DNA from: Burkholderiaceae bacterium
GTDB taxonomy: Bacteria > Pseudomonadota > Gammaproteobacteria > Burkholderiales > Burkholderiaceae
Assembly (NCBI GenBank): GCA_947470165.1
Contig: CANISN010000015.1
Coordinates: forward strand, 1 to 16,756
Direction of reading: 5' to 3'
Length of the DNA stretch: 16,756 bases
Under the pieces are notes generated by a model. That model was not told the DNA's origin and did not search any database. It saw nothing but the letters and a program-made list of their open reading frames with translations. The position numbers and the translations under genes are program-made. Positions 16,014 to 16,756 of the stretch are shown here, piece after piece. Position 1 is the first letter of the stretch. Each line of letters begins with the position of its first letter.

Positions 16014-16756
16014 ATGTCGGACGTTATTACAGACGCCAGTTTAAGGCTTGCTGCCATTATTGGATCATCCTCTAGAAAATCCCTTCTAACATTCTTTGTT
16101 GGTGCAAGCGCTGCCTGCCTTTTGCTTAGTGGGTGTGCTGGTATTGATGGTAAAAAAGATGATACCGATATTTGGTCTGAGACCAAACTTTATTCAGAGG
16201 CAACCGAAAAACTCAAGGATGCTGATTATGAAAAGTGCGGCAAGTACTTTGAAAAGTTAGAGGCACGCTTTCCCTTTGGCCCATATTCACAACAAGCACA
16301 AATCAATGCGGCTTTCTGCTACTGGAAAGCCCAAGAACAAGCTCAAGCCTTAGTTGCCATTGACCGCTTTATTAAGCTCCATCAAGGTAGCTCTAATTTA
16401 GATTATGGTTACTACCTTAAAGGACTCATCAGTTTTAATGACGATTTAGGTTGGCTTGGTAAACTTACAGGCCAGGATCTAAGTGAGCGAGATCCAAAGG
16501 CAGCCAAAGAAGCATTTGAATCTTTCAAAGTTGTTGTTGAGCGATTTCCTGATAGTAAATATGCACCAGACTCTTTGGATCGTATGCGTTATATCGTGAA
16601 CTCCTTAGCTGAAGCCGATGTGATTGTGGCTCGCTTCTACTTTCAACTCGGCGCCTATCTAGCATCTGCCAATAGAGCTCAACTAGTCATTCGTGATTAT
16701 GATCGCGCACCCGCAGTAGAAGAGGCTCTATACCTTCTTGCGAAGTCGTATGAGAA
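16014..16756 (+). CDS. bamD: Outer membrane assembly lipoprotein BamD (3' end beyond window)
   Basis: BamD is an essential lipoprotein of the BAM complex, which inserts beta-barrel proteins into the outer membrane; it acts on the periplasmic face. 247 residues are visible. A lipoprotein signal peptide runs to the lipobox LLLSGC with Cys41 as the lipidation site; Ala at the next position fits outer-membrane sorting. Its n-region, about 22 residues, is long, but no later in-frame start exists before the hydrophobic core. TPR-like helical repeats follow, including the conserved RFPFGPYSQQAQ at about 85-96 and RFPDSKYAPD at about 177-186. An AAAGAG upstream is a poor, distant ribosome-binding site. 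It is divergent from rluD with 20 nt between start codons. Confidence 0.95.
   Translation, partial: MSDVITDASLRLAAIIGSSSRKSLLTFFVGASAACLLLSGCAGIDGKKDDTDIWSETKLYSEATEKLKDADYEKCGKYFEKLEARFPFGPYSQQAQINAAFCYWKAQEQAQALVAIDRFIKLHQGSSNLDYGYYLKGLISFNDDLGWLGKLTGQDLSERDPKAAKEAFESFKVVVERFPDSKYAPDSLDRMRYIVNSLAEADVIVARFYFQLGAYLASANRAQLVIRDYDRAPAVEEALYLLAKSYE

Noticed and set aside
15956..16186. 76-codon minus-strand frame opposite the bamD signal peptide
   Set aside because: It is antisense to a clear lipoprotein signal sequence and overlaps the rluD start; no family resemblance.
1..16756. Mobile elements, CRISPR arrays, toxin-antitoxin or defence genes
   Set aside because: Every long frame is a recognised housekeeping or storage-polymer gene, the gaps are short, and I saw no terminal repeats, spaced direct repeats or integration-site duplications.

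Overview
The window reads as ordinary chromosomal core sequence from a betaproteobacterium of the Burkholderiaceae, most likely Polynucleobacter or a close relative. The reasons are moderate GC by eye, a PhaB and PhaR very close in sequence to what I recall of the Cupriavidus proteins, and familiar beta/gammaproteobacterial gene orders (tRNA-Leu/tig/clpP/clpX, and bamD divergent from rluD-pgeF). Genus placement is inference. Coding density is very high: no gap between genes reaches 300 nt (the largest, 2329-2553, holds a tRNA), and I see no insertion sequence, prophage, CRISPR array or broken gene.

Layout. Positions 1-2328 (minus strand) carry the protein quality-control block tig, clpP and the 5' part of clpX, with a tRNA-Leu(UAG) just upstream at 2386-2472. 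Positions 2554-3847 (minus) hold ispF and ispD, two steps of the MEP isoprenoid pathway. Positions 3871-8358 (plus) hold mfd, the transcription-repair coupling factor, followed closely by serB, phosphoserine phosphatase. ispD and mfd are head to head with almost no space between them; serB converges on the next block.

Positions 8395-15993 are one co-directional minus-strand series. In transcription order it is rluD, pgeF, phaC, phaB, phaR, rimO and a BktB-type thiolase. phaC, phaB, phaR and the thiolase give a complete route for making and controlling polyhydroxybutyrate: thiolase condenses two acetyl-CoA, PhaB reduces acetoacetyl-CoA with NADPH, PhaC polymerises, and PhaR represses and senses polymer. 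No phaA lies between phaC and phaB; the only thiolase here sits beyond rimO. Positions 16014-16756 (plus) start bamD, an outer-membrane assembly lipoprotein that runs off the window.

I did not find an undescribed system. The most useful leads are regulatory: a TTGC/GCAA inverted repeat in the phaR leader that looks like a PhaR autoregulatory operator, a related half-site pair before the thiolase, and a bulged hairpin before phaC. Several starts differ from the longest open frame: clpX begins at TTG; rimO and rluD at GTG; and ispD, serB, bktB and phaR are best started at internal ATGs.
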